From contig NYTV01000099.1 of the NCBI GenBank assembly GCA_002683685.1, positions 1-32,263 on the forward strand: a stretch of DNA of 32,263 nt, given 5' to 3'. Position numbers and translations under genes: made by a program. The notes under the pieces were generated by a model. The model was not told the origin of the DNA and searched no databases. It saw only the letters and a list, made by a program, of their open reading frames with translations. Shown here piece after piece: positions 1 through 8,630 of the stretch (its first letter is position 1; every line of letters starts with the position of its first letter). This DNA is from Paracoccaceae bacterium. GTDB lineage: Bacteria > Pseudomonadota > Alphaproteobacteria > Rhodobacterales > Rhodobacteraceae.

Positions 1-963
1 ATCCGGCCGGCTTTGGGTCAAAATGGGACCAATCTGCGCATCAAACCATTCCAGCGCCCGCGCATAGCCTTCCACATCGCGCCTGTGGCCAAAAGCTGTG
101 TCGAATTCCACAAAATTTGCAAAAATGAAGCTGCCCTCCGGTGCCTGCTGCATCTCATCAGCCAAATGCTCCATCAGCTGCGCATCACTGCCCTTGCGGC
201 AGCGCGTAATGCCTCGCATCGAAAAAATGTCACCGATTTTACCGATCGCATGGACTGGCCGACCGGCCTGCATCACCCACTCGCAAAGGGTCGCAGACGG
301 AGGGTCCATCGCGAAATCCTTGCGATTCAAACTGCGCTGAAATCCCGTTTCTGGCGACCCAACAAAGGGCCGAGCAATCACCCGCCCGACTTTCATCTCA
401 TGCACAATGCCCGCCATATCTTGGCAAAGATCATACAGATTTTGCAATCCGAAATGATCTTCATGGGCCGCAATCTGGAACACGCTATCCACTGAAGTGT
501 AGCAAATCGGCAAGCCAGAACGCAGATGCTCAGCGCCAAAAGCCTCAATCACCGGCATCCCGGAGGCGTGGCAATTGGCCAGGCTGCCACCTGCAAAATC
601 TTGAAGTGCCGCTAGGACTTGCGGCGGAAACGCTGGCGTTTCATCAGGAAAATAATGCCAATCCCAAGGCACCGGCACCCCAGCCAACTCCCAATGGCCC
701 GATGGGGTATCTTTGCCCTTGGATATTTCACGCGCCACCGCCCAAACCCCCGCGCTCGCCGCCGGCCATGGAGAGGGGAGACCGCTGGACTGTTGGAGAG
801 CTTCGCCGAGGCCCAAGGCCGCCAAATTCGGCATATGCAAATCACCCTGCCGCGCCTGAATGATGTGGCCCAGAGTATTGGCCCCCAGATCGCCAAATTC
901 CGCAGCATCAGGCGCGCCACCACAGCCCAGAGAATCCAGAACAATCACGAAAGCCCTAGCCAT
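1..963 (-). CDS. deoB: Phosphopentomutase DeoB, C-terminus cut by window edge
   Basis: Interconverts (deoxy)ribose 1-phosphate and 5-phosphate in the cytoplasm, the step after thymidine phosphorylase in deoxynucleoside breakdown. The frame reads from an ATG at 963 for 321 codons without a stop to the left edge; family members are about 400 residues, so roughly the last 80 are missing. The N-terminus carries the metal-binding stretch 'VIVLDSLGCGGAPDA' (Asp10). KDTPSGHWE (residues 84-92) contains the Thr86 that is phosphorylated in the family. 'CYTSVDSVFQIAAHE' and 'GRVIARPFVG' follow further on and are typical of DeoB. The start overlaps the end of deoA by 8 bases, which suggests translational coupling. 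I am confident of the identity. Confidence 0.96.
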   Translation of the reverse strand, partial: MARAFVIVLDSLGCGGAPDAAEFGDLGANTLGHIIQARQGDLHMPNLAALGLGEALQQSSGLPSPWPAASAGVWAVAREISKGKDTPSGHWELAGVPVPWDWHYFPDETPAFPPQVLAALQDFAGGSLANCHASGMPVIEAFGAEHLRSGLPICYTSVDSVFQIAAHEDHFGLQNLYDLCQDMAGIVHEMKVGRVIARPFVGSPETGFQRSLNRKDFAMDPPSATLCEWVMQAGRPVHAIGKIGDIFSMRGITRCRKGSDAQLMEHLADEMQQAPEGSFIFANFVEFDTAFGHRRDVEGYARALEWFDAQIGPILTQSRPD

Positions 964-2278
964 GTTTTTCGGCCTTTGTTGGCATAACCCGTTCCATGAT
1001 CAAATCCGGCAAGACCGGCGGCTCGGAACTCAAAGTGAGGGCACTCTCAATAGCGCGCAGGGCGACCTCCGCTTGCTTCGCATTTCGACAATGCAGCCGC
1101 GCGATCGGCGCGCCTTTGCGCAGATGCGTGCCCAGCCGAGCAATGTCCGATAGGCCAACGGAATGGTCGATCTGATCATCTTCGCGCTGCCGCCCGCCGC
1201 CAAGAGCAACCACGGCCTGCCCCAACGCGGTCCCATCTATCTCACTCAAATAGCCTGTGCCGGCTGCGCGCAGCTCATAGGCCGGCGCGATTTCCAAATA
1301 ATCTTGCCAGCGATCTGCAAAATTCTCCGGGCCGCCCTGCGCTCTCACCATCGCTCCAAACCGGGCTTTTGCACTGCCATCTTGCAAGGTTGCGCGTAGG
1401 CCATCACGCGCGCCTGTCTCGGTAGAAAACACCTGTGCTTGCTTTAAGAGCTGCGTACCAAGCTCTAGCGCCACCTCGACCATCGCCCCTTGCCCAGTCT
1501 CAAAGGCGCGCATGACATCGGCAATCTCAAGCGCATTTCCGATAGAGGGGATCAGAGGTTGACTCATATCCGTCAAGACCGCGCTGGCGGGGCAACCTGC
1601 TCCATTGGCAGTGGCCACCAAAGCCTGCGCCAACTCGCGTGCCTGGCCAAGATCAGACATCACCGCGCCCGAGCCAGTTTTAACATCCAGCACCAGACCC
1701 TCCAGGCCAGCGGCTAATTTTTTGGCCAGAATAGAGGCCGTGATAAGATCACGAGACCTGACGGTCCCAGTCACATCGCGCACCGCATAAAGACGTTGAT
1801 CGGCCGGTGCAATATCCGGGCTTGGTGCCACGATTGCGCAGCCAACCTCAGCCACAATGGCTCGAAATTCGACCTCACTGAGTTGCGTTTTTAGGCCCGG
1901 TATCGCCTCCAATTTGTCTAAGGTTCCACCCGTATGCCCCAATCCACGCCCAGAAATCATTGGAATATAGGCGCCAGCTGCCGCCAGCATCGGTGCCAAA
2001 ATCAAGGAGACTGAGTCTCCGACGCCGCCGGTGGAATGCTTATCAATCACCTTGCCTGGCAGGTTCCAGTCGAGCACTTTGCCGCTGTCTCGCATGCCCA
2101 GTGTCAGAGCCACACGCCCCTGCTCGCTTAGTCCCTGCAAACAAATTGCCATAGCAAATGCTCCGGCCTGTGCATCACTGATATCAGACGCGCCCAAATG
2201 GGCTGCAAAAGCCTGCACCGCTTCAGGCGGCACGGACCGGCCTTCTCGCAAAGCCAAAAGAAGGTCACGGGTCAACAT
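956..2278 (-). CDS. deoA: Thymidine phosphorylase
   Basis: Cleaves thymidine (and deoxyuridine) with phosphate to the base and deoxyribose 1-phosphate, feeding DeoB. The protein is 440 residues, normal for the bacterial enzyme. KHSTGGVGD (80-88) is the phosphate-binding loop, and SGRGLGHTGGTLDKLE (109-124) is the family signature. The ATG shares one base with the cdd stop codon (TGATG junction), and the end overlaps the deoB start by 8 bases, so cdd-deoA-deoB reads as one tightly coupled salvage operon. Nothing is missing or truncated. Confidence 0.97.
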   Translation of the reverse strand: MLTRDLLLALREGRSVPPEAVQAFAAHLGASDISDAQAGAFAMAICLQGLSEQGRVALTLGMRDSGKVLDWNLPGKVIDKHSTGGVGDSVSLILAPMLAAAGAYIPMISGRGLGHTGGTLDKLEAIPGLKTQLSEVEFRAIVAEVGCAIVAPSPDIAPADQRLYAVRDVTGTVRSRDLITASILAKKLAAGLEGLVLDVKTGSGAVMSDLGQARELAQALVATANGAGCPASAVLTDMSQPLIPSIGNALEIADVMRAFETGQGAMVEVALELGTQLLKQAQVFSTETGARDGLRATLQDGSAKARFGAMVRAQGGPENFADRWQDYLEIAPAYELRAAGTGYLSEIDGTALGQAVVALGGGRQREDDQIDHSVGLSDIARLGTHLRKGAPIARLHCRNAKQAEVALRAIESALTLSSEPPVLPDLIMERVMPTKAEKHG

Positions 2279-2694
2279 CAGGCTTTCGGCTCCTCCGTGC
2301 CAGACGTCAGATGATCCAGATCAAAAGCACCGGGGAGCAAATCTCCCACCAGTGTGCGCTCCTGCGCACCATTGGTCGCCAGTAACGTCACGGTCACCGG
2401 CCCTTTGGCAAATTCCGCCAGCTTTTGGCGACATCCACCGCAGGGCGGCACGGGACGGTCTCCGCCGGCGATAACGGCCACTTCAGCAATCTCATATTCC
2501 CCGCCGGCACACATGGCAGCAATGGCACCAGCCTCAGCGCAGGTTCCCTCGGGATAGGCCACATTTTCGACGTTGCAACCAACATAAATTGCACCGCTGA
2601 CAGTGCGCAAAGCAGCCCCAACAGGGAAATTCGAATAGGGCACATAGGCTTTCAGGCGAACCTGAGACGCCGCGAGAATTAGATCATTGCTCAT
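2278..2694 (-). CDS. cdd: Cytidine deaminase
   Basis: Deaminates cytidine and deoxycytidine to uridine and deoxyuridine; the product can be split by the adjacent thymidine phosphorylase. The 138-residue size fits the small homotetrameric type. Zinc ligands and catalytic Glu are visible: TCAEAGAIAAM supplies Cys52 and Glu54, and PPCGGCRQ supplies Cys85 and Cys88. An AAGG ribosome binding site sits a few bases before the ATG. It is the first gene of the cdd-deoA-deoB set. The 114 bases separating it from the upstream cupin gene hold no clear terminator, so whether transcription starts here or continues from upstream is open. Confidence 0.96.
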   Translation of the reverse strand: MSNDLILAASQVRLKAYVPYSNFPVGAALRTVSGAIYVGCNVENVAYPEGTCAEAGAIAAMCAGGEYEIAEVAVIAGGDRPVPPCGGCRQKLAEFAKGPVTVTLLATNGAQERTLVGDLLPGAFDLDHLTSGTEEPKA

Positions 2695-2808
2695 GACTGT
2701 TACCTTTCAAAATCGACGCCCAGCGCCGCTGTCTTGCATTACATACGCAATGGCGGCCCCCGTCTACCTGCAAAAGCTACAGCGATTAACAGTTTAAGCC
2801 CCGTCCTC

Positions 2809-3903
2809 TTAAGCCCCATCTTCGAAATGGGTCTCAAATTCACCCGGCAAACTGACCTCCAAAAGTTCAAGATCCTCAGAAGCTGCGCTATATAGGCAGG
2901 CCATATTCGGCGGGATGACAAAAGCATCGCCAGCCACAAGGGTTTGCGCCGCCTGCTCTTTGCTTTGCAGAGTCAATTGACCATGCAAGACGAAGGTGAA
3001 GTGAATATCGCTCGTGTGACGGGCCCAAACAGGCGCGCCCGGCGCCGGTTTGACCACCTGAACCCCGGCCACCGCGCCTGTATTGGCACAAATCATCGTA
3101 TCGCGCGCCACAAACCCCGGCAGGCGGAAAGGACGCCATTCAGTTTCATTCGCTTTGTAATGAACGAACTTCTGCCCCGCAAACAGCCGGTCGGGGCGCA
3201 TATGCTCCGTTGGCAATTCCATGTTGTGATCTAAGGTGGTGATATGTTCGGCGGGCACACCGATTTCAATCACCTCCAAATCCTCACTGGCAAAGAGCAC
3301 GCGGTGACGAATTTCCGGTGGTTGAATGACACAATTTCCAGCTTCAAGCCGGAACGGTGGGCCTTGGTCCTCATAAACCAAATCCACCCACCCTTTATAG
3401 CAATAGATCAGCTGGAAGCCGACGGAGTGGAAATGCACCATATCCGGCACAGGCCCGCCGCCAGGGATGCGAATATGGCTGGCGATGATTGAACCGCCCA
3501 AACGGCTGGGAATCAGATCACGATAGTGCATGCCCGCACGCCCAATAACCCAAGGTGCTTGATCGGCCATGCGGCGCATCACAAACTCATGCGCGACCGG
3601 CGGCATCTCTACAGGCGGGGCAAGAGCGGCAATTTCGATGCGCGTGCCATTAGGCGCAATCAATTCGGTTTGACCACCCGCAATCAACATCGGGTCGTCG
3701 CAAAGGATGCGCAACAACCCGGGGAGAGTCTGAGCGTCCTTTTGCACCCGCACCCGCAAACCATAGCCAGAAAACACCGCCACGCTGGGATCATCGGCCG
3801 GAAAAATTTCATCCATCCGCATCCCAAGGGTTTTGGTGAAAAACGGAATATCATCTCGCAATTGTTTGGTAGGTAACACCACTTCGGCGCGTATGTTTTG
3901 CAT
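2809..3903 (-). CDS. VOC-like / bicupin domain protein of unknown substrate
   Basis: The 364-residue protein appears to have three parts. Residues about 1-75 resemble a glyoxalase/VOC half-module ('AEVVLPTKQLRDDIPFFTKT'). A first cupin barrel lies at about 150-225 ('DMVHFHSVGFQLIYCYKGWV', then 'CVIQPPEIRHRV'). A second lies at about 275-355 ('WARHTSDIHFTFVLHGQLTL', then 'DAFVIPPNMACLYS'). Cupin 1 keeps the His pair and late His expected of a metal site; in cupin 2 the late His is replaced (NMAC), so that site may be incomplete. A dioxygenase, isomerase or sugar-acid role is possible, but I cannot name a substrate. The start has a purine-rich GAGAGAGAG upstream. The gene is divergent from prpE and lies just upstream of cdd. 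Confidence 0.75.
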   Translation of the reverse strand: MQNIRAEVVLPTKQLRDDIPFFTKTLGMRMDEIFPADDPSVAVFSGYGLRVRVQKDAQTLPGLLRILCDDPMLIAGGQTELIAPNGTRIEIAALAPPVEMPPVAHEFVMRRMADQAPWVIGRAGMHYRDLIPSRLGGSIIASHIRIPGGGPVPDMVHFHSVGFQLIYCYKGWVDLVYEDQGPPFRLEAGNCVIQPPEIRHRVLFASEDLEVIEIGVPAEHITTLDHNMELPTEHMRPDRLFAGQKFVHYKANETEWRPFRLPGFVARDTMICANTGAVAGVQVVKPAPGAPVWARHTSDIHFTFVLHGQLTLQSKEQAAQTLVAGDAFVIPPNMACLYSAASEDLELLEVSLPGEFETHFEDGA

Positions 3904-4066
3904 AGTCTCTCTCTCATATCACAGTGGGTTAATCGCTATTTTCCACGAGTGGTCTGCATGATGCAATGGCGGATCGTCGCATGCCAAACTGTTAGCGCAA
4001 GCCCAATGTTGCGTCCAAGCCTGCGATAGGGAATAACCCTCTCGAAGTTGAAGCGGAGGCGAAGAA

Positions 4067-5956
4067 ATGTCCTATAAAGAAATTTATGCGGGTTGGCAGC
4101 AAGACCCAGAGGCATTTTGGATGAAAGCTGCCGAGGCGATTGATTGGATCAAAGCGCCCTCCAAAGCTCTGTGGGACGATGACGCTCCATTGTACGAATG
4201 GTTCAAAGACGCGCAGGTCAACACCTGCTACAATGCCGTTGATCGTCATGTTGACGCCGGAAATGGTGATCGGGTGGCCATCATCTATGACAGCCCCGTT
4301 ACAGGGCAAAAATCCAAAACCACCTATGCAGAATTGCAAAAGCAAGTCGCCGCTCTCGCTGGCGGGCTGACCGCCAAGGGCGTTGTGGCTGGCGATCGGG
4401 TTGTCATTTACATGCCGATGGTCCCCGAAGCCTTGGTGGCCATGCTGGCCTGTGTCCGTATCGGCGCGATCCATTCGGTTGTCTTCGGCGGTTTCGCGGC
4501 AAATGAGCTGGCCGTTCGTATTGATGACGCCACACCAAAGGCGATTATTGCAGGCTCCTGCGGCATCGAACCGGGCCGCATTGTCGAATATAAACCGCTG
4601 CTCGATGGCGCTATTGAGCTGGCGACGCATAAACCTGAATTTCGAGTTATTTTCCAGCGTCCCCAATGTGAAGCAGAATTGGGTCCACAGGACGTCGAGT
4701 GGTATGACTTGCAAGAGGGCGTACCCCCGGCACCCTGCGTGGCCGTTTCTGGTGATCATCCAGCTTATATTCTCTATACCTCCGGTACAACCGGCGCACC
4801 AAAAGGCGTTGTACGCCCCACTGCTGGGCATTTGGTGGCATTGAACTGGACGATGAAAAATATCTACAACGTGGATCCGGGCGATGTCTTTTGGGCCGCC
4901 TCAGACGTGGGGTGGGTCGTTGGACATTCCTATATTTGTTATGCGCCGTTGATTCACGGCAATACAACTGTCGTATTCGAGGGCAAGCCGGTTGGCACGC
5001 CCGACGCCACGACCTTTTGGCGGGTCATCGCCGAGCATGATGTGCGCAGTTTCTTCACGGCCCCCACCGCCTTCCGTGCGATAAAACGGCAAGACTCAAA
5101 AGGCGATTCGATTAAAAAATTCGATATGAGTCGACTGCGCGCGCTCTATTTGGCAGGTGAACGGGCCGATCCAGACACGATAGAATGGGCCCAAGAGGTT
5201 ATGGGCGTGCCCGTCTATGATCACTGGTGGCAAACCGAAACTGGCTTTACCATCGCCGGCAATCCGGCGGGTATTGAGGCCATGCCGGTCAAGATTGGCT
5301 CCCCAACCGTGGCCATGCCGGGCTATGATGTGCAAATTTTGGATGAAGGGGGACATCAAATGCCCGTCGGAGAGCTGGGCGCTGTTGCAGTAAAGCTGCC
5401 GCTCCCCCCTGGCACCCTGCCCACCCTGTGGAACGCATCGGATCGTTTCGTTAAATCTTATCTCACCACCTTTCCGGGCTATTATGAAACTGGTGATGCC
5501 GGGATGATTGATGAAGACGGCTATCTCTATATCATGGCGCGGACCGATGATGTCATTAACGTCGCAGGGCACAGGCTCTCAACCGGCGGCATGGAAGAGG
5601 TTTTGGCCAGTCATCCGGATGTGGCCGAATGCGCGGTGATTGGTGTGAGCGATGAGCTCAAAGGGCAATTGCCGCTTGGATTTCTCTGCCTCAACGATGG
5701 CTGCACCCGTACAGCCGAGCAGGTTGTCGCCGAGGTCATCAAATTGGTCCGCGAGAAGATTGGCCCTGTTGCCGCGTTCAAATTGGCCTGTGTGGTGAAT
5801 CGCTTGCCCAAAACCCGCTCAGGTAAAATCCTACGTGCGACAATGGTTAGCATCGCTGACGGCAAAGCCTATAAGGCGCCTGCAACGATAGATGATCCCG
5901 CTGTTTTGGACGAGGTGCGTTTGGCGTTGCTGAAACTGGGATACGCGCATTCATGA
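4067..5956 (+). CDS. prpE: Propionyl-CoA synthetase (propionate-CoA ligase)
   Basis: Activates propionate with ATP and CoA to propionyl-CoA through an acyl-adenylate. The 629 residues match the acetyl/propionyl-CoA synthetase family. An N-terminal 'YAGWQQDPEAFW' opening is typical of PrpE. The adenylate-forming P-loop 'YTSGTTGAPKGVVR' lies near residue 236, 'DHWWQTETG' in the middle, and the C-terminal hinge 'GDAGMIDEDGYLYIMARTDD' near 475. The catalytic, potentially acetylated lysine is in 'PKTRSGKILR' near 586. GGAGG lies 8 bases before the ATG. It is monocistronic and divergent from the cupin gene. PrpE rather than Acs is preferred from the N-terminus and 'VVNRLPKTRSGK'. It links to meaB and the epimerase elsewhere in the window. 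Confidence 0.9.
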   Translation: MSYKEIYAGWQQDPEAFWMKAAEAIDWIKAPSKALWDDDAPLYEWFKDAQVNTCYNAVDRHVDAGNGDRVAIIYDSPVTGQKSKTTYAELQKQVAALAGGLTAKGVVAGDRVVIYMPMVPEALVAMLACVRIGAIHSVVFGGFAANELAVRIDDATPKAIIAGSCGIEPGRIVEYKPLLDGAIELATHKPEFRVIFQRPQCEAELGPQDVEWYDLQEGVPPAPCVAVSGDHPAYILYTSGTTGAPKGVVRPTAGHLVALNWTMKNIYNVDPGDVFWAASDVGWVVGHSYICYAPLIHGNTTVVFEGKPVGTPDATTFWRVIAEHDVRSFFTAPTAFRAIKRQDSKGDSIKKFDMSRLRALYLAGERADPDTIEWAQEVMGVPVYDHWWQTETGFTIAGNPAGIEAMPVKIGSPTVAMPGYDVQILDEGGHQMPVGELGAVAVKLPLPPGTLPTLWNASDRFVKSYLTTFPGYYETGDAGMIDEDGYLYIMARTDDVINVAGHRLSTGGMEEVLASHPDVAECAVIGVSDELKGQLPLGFLCLNDGCTRTAEQVVAEVIKLVREKIGPVAAFKLACVVNRLPKTRSGKILRATMVSIADGKAYKAPATIDDPAVLDEVRLALLKLGYAHS

Positions 5957-6143
5957 GGCACGCCGCCAATTCCTACCGGACGCTCTCTGCCCCACGCGAC
6001 CCTAAGTTTATGTTAACCAATAGAAAATATTTTCATAGGTCTGGATTTCTGGTAACATCTTGTTATCAGCAAGAGGGCGTCGTGGCCTTTTAGGGCCGTT
6101 TTCAACGCTGATGACGTCAAAATATTTGAAATGGAGATCCATT

Positions 6144-6298
6144 ATGAAAAAACTCTTCTCGCAGGTGCGTTCGCTGCATCCATGGTTGGCACAACCTCTT
6201 CCGCACAAGGTACACTCGCTGCATCCAGCATTGCGAACATCTTGCCACTAGTTGCAATCGTGGCAACAGTTGGCTTGGCCTCTTCTTCAGGCACCTAA
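6144..6298 (+). pseudogene. Small exported/membrane protein gene with apparent 1-base frameshift
   Basis: A GGAGA ribosome binding site stands 6 bases before an ATG at 6144, and that ATG starts a Met-Lys-Lys signal-peptide-like opening. After the run of six A (6147-6152) this frame turns into nonsense. The next frame reads LLAGAFAASMVGTTSSAQG followed by SSIANILPLVAIVATVGLA and a stop at 6296-6298. One extra A would fuse them into a 51-residue protein with a signal peptide, cleavage after SAQG or similar, and a hydrophobic C-terminal segment. Without repair, the open frame runs 6131-6298 (55 residues) from an ATG that lacks a ribosome binding site. The function is unknown. Small exported proteins with this layout occur in related bacteria (recollection, not checked). 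Confidence 0.6.
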
Positions 6299-6306
6299 GT
6301 AAAATG

Positions 6307-6337
6307 ACAGTCGGGCCATGCATGCGGGCCCGACTGT
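6307..6337. terminator. Bidirectional terminator hairpin between small gene and nadK
   Basis: A perfect 11-bp stem, ACAGTCGGGCC (6307-6317) with GGCCCGACTGT (6327-6337), encloses a 9-base loop. It sits between two genes that converge on it. In the minus direction it is followed by a T-rich CATTTTAC, so it most likely ends nadK transcripts; in the plus direction the T-run is weak. Confidence 0.75.
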
Positions 6338-6346
6338 TCCGCCCAA

Positions 6347-7120
6347 TTAGGCAAATTGCTCGCGAATGAGCCGCTCTTCTAATCCGTGATCTGGATCAAA
6401 CAGCAAACGGTGCGCCACATCCCCAGCGCTTTCAATCTCCACCGACCTTACATTTTTGACAGAGCAATTGTCCGCATCGGCCATGACGGGGCGTTTGACA
6501 GGTTCAATCACTTCAAACCGCACCTTCGCCGCCTTAGGCAACACCGCCCCGCGCCACCTGCGCGGCCGAAACGCAGCCATAGCGGTCAGCGCCAAAACCT
6601 CGGAACCAATCGGCAAAATAGGACCGTGCGCGGAATAATTGTAAGCCGTTGAGCCCGCTGGCGTCGCGACCAAGGCCCCATCACAGGCCAATTCACTCAA
6701 CCGGAGCCGATCATCGATAAATATCTGTAGTTTTGCCGCCTGCGGTCCCTGACGCAAGAGTGACACCTCATTGATCGCCAGCGCCGTCTGGGTCTGACCA
6801 TCGACACAGGTTGCTCGCATCCGCAACGGGTTGATGGCAGCCTCCTCAGCCGCCGCCAGTCGCGCCATCAAGCCGTCAGTTGAAAACTCATTCATCAAAA
6901 ACCCAACGGTGCCACGATTCATCCCGTAAACAGGTACGTTCAAATGTTGAGTCGCATGCAAAGTTTGCAGCATAAACCCATCGCCACCCAGCGCCACGAT
7001 CACCTCTGCCGCGCTCGGGTCGCAATCGCCAAAACTGTGCACAAATGTATTCCTTGCAGATTGCGCCAAATCTGCGGTACTGGCCAAAAAGGCTATGCGT
7101 TTACTCTGTGTCTTGTGCAT
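6347..7120 (-). CDS. nadK: NAD kinase
   Basis: Phosphorylates NAD to NADP using ATP or polyphosphate. The 257-residue length matches the short alphaproteobacterial form. The diagnostic GGDG is at residues 45-48 (VALGGDGFMLQTLH), followed by 'GMNRGTVGFLMNEF', 'AINEVSLLR' and the glycine-rich 'TPAGSTAYNYSAHGPIL'. A GGAG box lies 8 bases before the ATG. It stands alone, with a strong hairpin terminator just past the stop and glyA starting divergently upstream. Confidence 0.95.
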   Translation of the reverse strand: MHKTQSKRIAFLASTADLAQSARNTFVHSFGDCDPSAAEVIVALGGDGFMLQTLHATQHLNVPVYGMNRGTVGFLMNEFSTDGLMARLAAAEEAAINPLRMRATCVDGQTQTALAINEVSLLRQGPQAAKLQIFIDDRLRLSELACDGALVATPAGSTAYNYSAHGPILPIGSEVLALTAMAAFRPRRWRGAVLPKAAKVRFEVIEPVKRPVMADADNCSVKNVRSVEIESAGDVAHRLLFDPDHGLEERLIREQFA

Positions 7121-7277
7121 TTCGGAAACTCCGTTTCCGCACCCTATGCTGGGGCAGGCTAAAAACGCAAGCCATGGCCAAAATAACGGGAATCAGGTCA
7201 AAAGGTCGCGGCAGGAACCTTTGACATTTCCGATAGGAAACACGCAATAAGACCAAAACCGCCCAAGGAGCAAAATC

Positions 7278-8558
7278 ATGACATCCAGCCTCTCCCAGTT
7301 CTTCAATGCAAATCTCGCCGACACCGACCCAGCCTTGGCTGAGGCGATTGATAAAGAGCTGACACGCCAGCGCGATGAGATTGAATTGATCGCATCTGAA
7401 AACATTGTCTCCAAGGCCGTGATGCAGGCACAAGGCTCTGTCATGACCAACAAATACGCCGAAGGCTATGTTGGGCGGCGCTACTACGGCGGCTGTGAAT
7501 ATGTAGATATTGCCGAGACCATGGCGATCGAACGGGCGTGCCAGCTGTTTGGATGCGAATTTGCCAATGTTCAGCCAAATTCCGGCAGCCAAGCCAACCA
7601 GGGTGTGTTTCAAGCGCTGCTACAGCCCGGCGATACGATCCTTGGCATGTCCTTGGACGCGGGCGGGCATCTGACCCACGGAGCGGCGCCAAACCAATCG
7701 GGTAAATGGTTCAATGCGGTGCAATATGGCGTGCGCAAACAAGACAACCTGCTGGACTACGAACAAGTTCAGGAACTGGCCACCCAGCATAAACCCAAGC
7801 TCATTGTGGCGGGCGGGTCTGCTATTCCAAGGCAAATTGACTTCAAGCGCATGCGTGAGATCGCCGACAGCGTTGGCGCCTATCTGCATGTCGATATGGC
7901 GCATTTTGCGGGCCTCGTCGCGGCGGGTGAACACCCAAGCCCCTTCCCACATGCACATGTGGCCACAACCACCACGCACAAAACCCTTCGCGGTCCTCGA
8001 GGTGGTATGATCGTGACCAATGACGCGGCCCTGGCCAAGAAATTTAATTCCGCCATCTTCCCCGGTATTCAAGGGGGGCCCTTGATGCATGTAATTGCCG
8101 CCAAAGCAGTGGCATTTGGCGAAGCTTTGCAACCTGAGTTTAAGACCTATATCCACAACGTAATTGCGAATGCGCAAGCCTTATCTGATCAACTGATCAA
8201 AGGTGGCTTGGATACGGTGACCCATGGGACAGACACGCATGTCTTGCTGGTTGACCTGCGCCCGAAGGGTGTGAAGGGAAATGCCACCGAAAAAGCACTC
8301 GGCCGTGCCAATATTACCTGTAACAAGAACGGTGTGCCCTTCGATCCCGAAAAACCAACCGTCACTAGCGGCATCCGTCTTGGCAGCCCAGCGGGCACAA
8401 CCCGCGGTTTTGGTGAAGCAGAATTCCGCCAAATCGCGGATTGGATCATCGAAGTTGTCGACGGGCTGGCCGCCAATGGCGAAGAGGCAAACGCAGCCGT
8501 TGAAGCCAAAGTCCGATCCGAAGTCGCCGAACTCTGCGCGCGTTTTCCGATTTACTGA
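7278..8558 (+). CDS. glyA: Serine hydroxymethyltransferase
   Basis: Interconverts serine and glycine with transfer of a one-carbon unit to tetrahydrofolate; PLP-dependent and cytoplasmic. At 426 residues it is full length. The PLP lysine is Lys235 in '[16 protein letters not shown]'. '[13 protein letters not shown]' and '[18 protein letters not shown]' are strongly conserved SHMT blocks, and '[19 protein letters not shown]' holds the PLP-ring contacts. AAGGAG stands 8 bases before the ATG. The gene is monocistronic; a long imperfect hairpin follows its stop. I looked for a glycine riboswitch in the 157 bases upstream and saw none. Confidence 0.97.
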   Translation: MTSSLSQFFNANLADTDPALAEAIDKELTRQRDEIELIASENIVSKAVMQAQGSVMTNKYAEGYVGRRYYGGCEYVDIAETMAIERACQLFGCEFANVQPNSGSQANQGVFQALLQPGDTILGMSLDAGGHLTHGAAPNQSGKWFNAVQYGVRKQDNLLDYEQVQELATQHKPKLIVAGGSAIPRQIDFKRMREIADSVGAYLHVDMAHFAGLVAAGEHPSPFPHAHVATTTTHKTLRGPRGGMIVTNDAALAKKFNSAIFPGIQGGPLMHVIAAKAVAFGEALQPEFKTYIHNVIANAQALSDQLIKGGLDTVTHGTDTHVLLVDLRPKGVKGNATEKALGRANITCNKNGVPFDPEKPTVTSGIRLGSPAGTTRGFGEAEFRQIADWIIEVVDGLAANGEEANAAVEAKVRSEVAELCARFPIY

Positions 8559-8563
8559 TCCAC

Positions 8564-8630
8564 GGGACGGCGGTTGGGGCGCCTTTGATGCGGACCATGC
8601 CCGCCATCATATAGCGCCACTCGCCGTCCT
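8564..8630. terminator. Long imperfect hairpin between convergent glyA and VOC gene
   Basis: The whole gap folds on itself. GGACGGCG (8565-8572) pairs with CGCCGTCC (8622-8629), GGCGC (8578-8582) pairs with GCGCC (8614-8618), and an inner GATGCGG pairs with CCG/CATC around a short loop. The outer arm overlaps the last base of the VOC gene stop codon. There is no long T-run on either strand, so it could be a two-way terminator or a 3'-end stabilising structure. Confidence 0.5.

Noticed and set aside
4067..5956. Long antisense open frames across prpE, such as 3992-4831 on the minus strand
   Set aside because: They are by-products of codon bias opposite a clearly conserved gene and show no domain character or ribosome binding site.
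6023..6034. Perfect 12-base palindrome GAAAATATTTTC upstream of the small exported protein gene
   Set aside because: It lies in an AT-rich stretch where such short palindromes arise easily, and there is no second copy or positioned promoter to make it an operator.
6079..6105. GGCC-TTTTAG-GGCC followed by TTTT, terminator-like after prpE
   Set aside because: The stem has only four Watson-Crick pairs plus wobbles and lies over 120 bases past prpE, next to the following gene's own leader; too weak to annotate.
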